Assembly (NCBI RefSeq): GCF_031755915.1
Contig: NC_083379.1
Span: forward strand, 2,328,001-2,392,000
Length of the DNA stretch: 64,000 nucleotides
Direction of reading: 5' to 3'
Source: Ziziphus jujuba
Lineage: Eukaryota > Streptophyta > Magnoliopsida > Rosales > Rhamnaceae
Shown here: positions 62,477 through 64,000 of the stretch, piece by piece
Position numbering within the stretch: position 1 is the stretch's first letter
Layout: every line of letters begins with the position of its first letter
Notes under the pieces: generated by a model
Database searches by the model: none
What the model was told of the DNA's origin: nothing
The model's input: the letters and a program-made list of their open reading frames with translations, nothing else
Made by a program: the position numbers and the translations under genes

Positions 62477-64000
62477 AGAAGTAAGAATTTTTTTTCCTTC
62501 TGTTCCTCAACGTTTCCTTTTATGTATTCTAAAATGTGTTGGTCTGACATTCAGTTTTTTTCTTTCAGGTTAGTTCCCGCAGGTGAAGATCCGGATAAGA
62601 ATTTTTTTCGGTTTCGATGGTTTTCTCCTTCGTTCCATTTTTCATGTGTATATTCACACTGATCTCAATATATTTCTCTGATTAATTAGGCAAATCTAGT
62701 GATAGAAAAACCCCCTTTTAGTGCATTTGTTTTATTTGGAGTTGCTAACAAAAATTATCGAATGGGGGTTGAAGGAAAAGTTACTTTAGCTTTTTGTTGC
62801 ACTGCTTTTTACTAATGTGCAGTTTTACCACTCAAGAAGATTGATTTGTGCTTTTTTGATTTTCTTTGACGTAGTGGATATGTGTGGAGAGAAGTTTGTT
62901 TTTTAACATAGAAAATGCTATTTGAACAAATGCTTGAGGCTTGTATTATTTCCTGGTGCTATATTTTTCAAGTGAAATGGGTGTGCTACATATTTTAAAT
63001 TTTTAGAATTTATAATTATTTTAATTGAATGGATGAATTATTCCCGATATTGGGAAAACATTGTTTATTTATTTGTGTTGGAATTCCCCTAATAAGAATA
63101 TTGGAAAAAAAAAAAAAAAACCAAAGTTTTGGTTATATTGTGTATTTTATCACAATAATTTTCGCTGTACTTTAATTAGAAAAAATTTTTATTATGGAAA
63201 ATAAATATATATGTTTTGTTATGTGGGCTTACAATTCCTTAAAAAAAGAAAAAAAAAAGAAAAAAAACCGTGCGATGTAATTTTTTTATTTTATTTTTCT
63301 TTGCTTGAAAAGGTGAAGTAGAGCAATTTTATTGACCATTCCTGGTTTCCTGTCGCATCGCCTCATCAAAATAGGTGATAGAAGAAACCTCTTTAATATA
63401 TTTTATTAAAGAAATATCGTTAAAAATATATATAGCTATATTGATATATATATATATATACATTTTTATTTGTTTGTTAACATAAATATAATTTTATTGA
63501 AAGTCACATAGTCTTTATACATAATATAAATATACATATATATTTAATATATTTTTAATCAAGATTGGTTGGAGTGTTTTTAGTGTAATCGTGCCACCAC
63601 TTTCATCCCATTAGGTAGATAAAATTAGATGGGTCTTGAATTATCTATTTTCATATTTTTTTTTATAATTTTTTAATACATGACAAAAATAGCGATAAAA
63701 AATTAAAATATTAAATCATAATAATTATTTTAAAATTATATCTATCAATTTTTATTACGTATGAAAAATTTGTAGAAACATACAAAAATAAATAATTCAG
63801 GATTTATTTAATTTTTTCCCCATATGAATCCTCCCGAAAACTAAGTAAAAACTCTGCAAATCTAGCCAAAAATATCTGCTACACAGAACACGTTCCTATT
63901 AATGACATAGCTTTTATTCCTTATTCTTGGTAATATGGTTATGTTTTTTTTTTTCCTCCCGGGGGTCAGCAATCACAAAATTGAATCCCATCCAAGTTGG
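62477..64000 (+). other. 3' UTR (with probable intron) and downstream AT-rich DNA
   Basis: After the TAA stop at 62474-62476 there is a good donor (GAA then GTAAGA, 62481) and an acceptor (TTTCTTTCAG ending at 62568). A 3' UTR intron is therefore likely, making 34 exons in total. From about 62900 the sequence is AT-rich with poly-A near 63105-63120 and (TA)n near 63449-63461. No further gene is seen. Confidence 0.55.

Overview
This is a window of a flowering-plant nuclear genome, most likely a eudicot. The evidence is AT-rich intergenic DNA with many poly-A/T and AT microsatellites, short introns with GT..AG borders, telo-box promoter motifs, a plant-type autoinhibited Ca2+-ATPase with a multi-exon structure, and plant Copia, Gypsy, TRIM, hAT and Harbinger-type elements. 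I cannot name the species from sequence alone. Exon borders were read by eye from splice signals, reading frame and family knowledge. No alignment or RNA data were available.

Layout. (1) 97-2431, minus strand: five coding exons and a 5' non-coding exon of the 60S ribosomal protein L7 gene (uL30), which runs off the left edge. (2) 3461-6990: remnants showing that an ancestral divergent pair, RPL7(-)/NOPP140-like(+), was tandemly duplicated. The inner copies (NOPP140 exon 1/intron 1 at about 3461-4190, RPL7 at about 4195-4580) have decayed, leaving one working copy of each gene. (3) 7024-10295, plus strand: a LisH plus SRP40_C nucleolar phosphoprotein gene (NOPP140/NOLC1-like, 7 exons, 502 aa) with a telo-box and a uORF. 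(4) 10296-21394: gene-poor DNA with a 978-bp hAT-like element, two Harbinger-like MITEs, two tandem repeats, a possible organelle-derived patch, and a 944-bp hAT-like element carrying a piece of a plastid-division FtsZ2 gene. (5) 21400-34948: a complete but dead Ty1/Copia retrotransposon (506-bp LTRs, TSD TTCAG). It is interrupted by two later insertions: a composite TRIM/Gypsy element (24240-28200, TSD TAGTA) and a 3.0-kb Gypsy solo LTR (30804-33822, TSD ATGGT). (6) 34954-46613: 11.7 kb of AT-rich DNA without a gene I can support. (7) 46614-62568: a complete plasma-membrane autoinhibited Ca2+-ATPase gene (ACA8/ACA10 type, 33 coding exons, 1070 aa). It has a uORF overlapping the start codon as ATGA, two GC-AG introns, and an antisense LINE remnant in intron 1. 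(8) 62569-64000: its 3' UTR and downstream AT-rich DNA.

RPL7 and the NOPP140-like protein both serve ribosome production and share a telo-box near the transcript start, so coordinated expression of the old divergent pair is plausible. The Ca2+ pump is functionally unrelated and simply neighbours the retrotransposon cluster. I found no CRISPR, operon or other prokaryote-style system. The most unusual items are the reciprocally decayed duplication, the composite TRIM/Gypsy element whose LTRs differ more than those of its host element, and the FtsZ2 gene capture.
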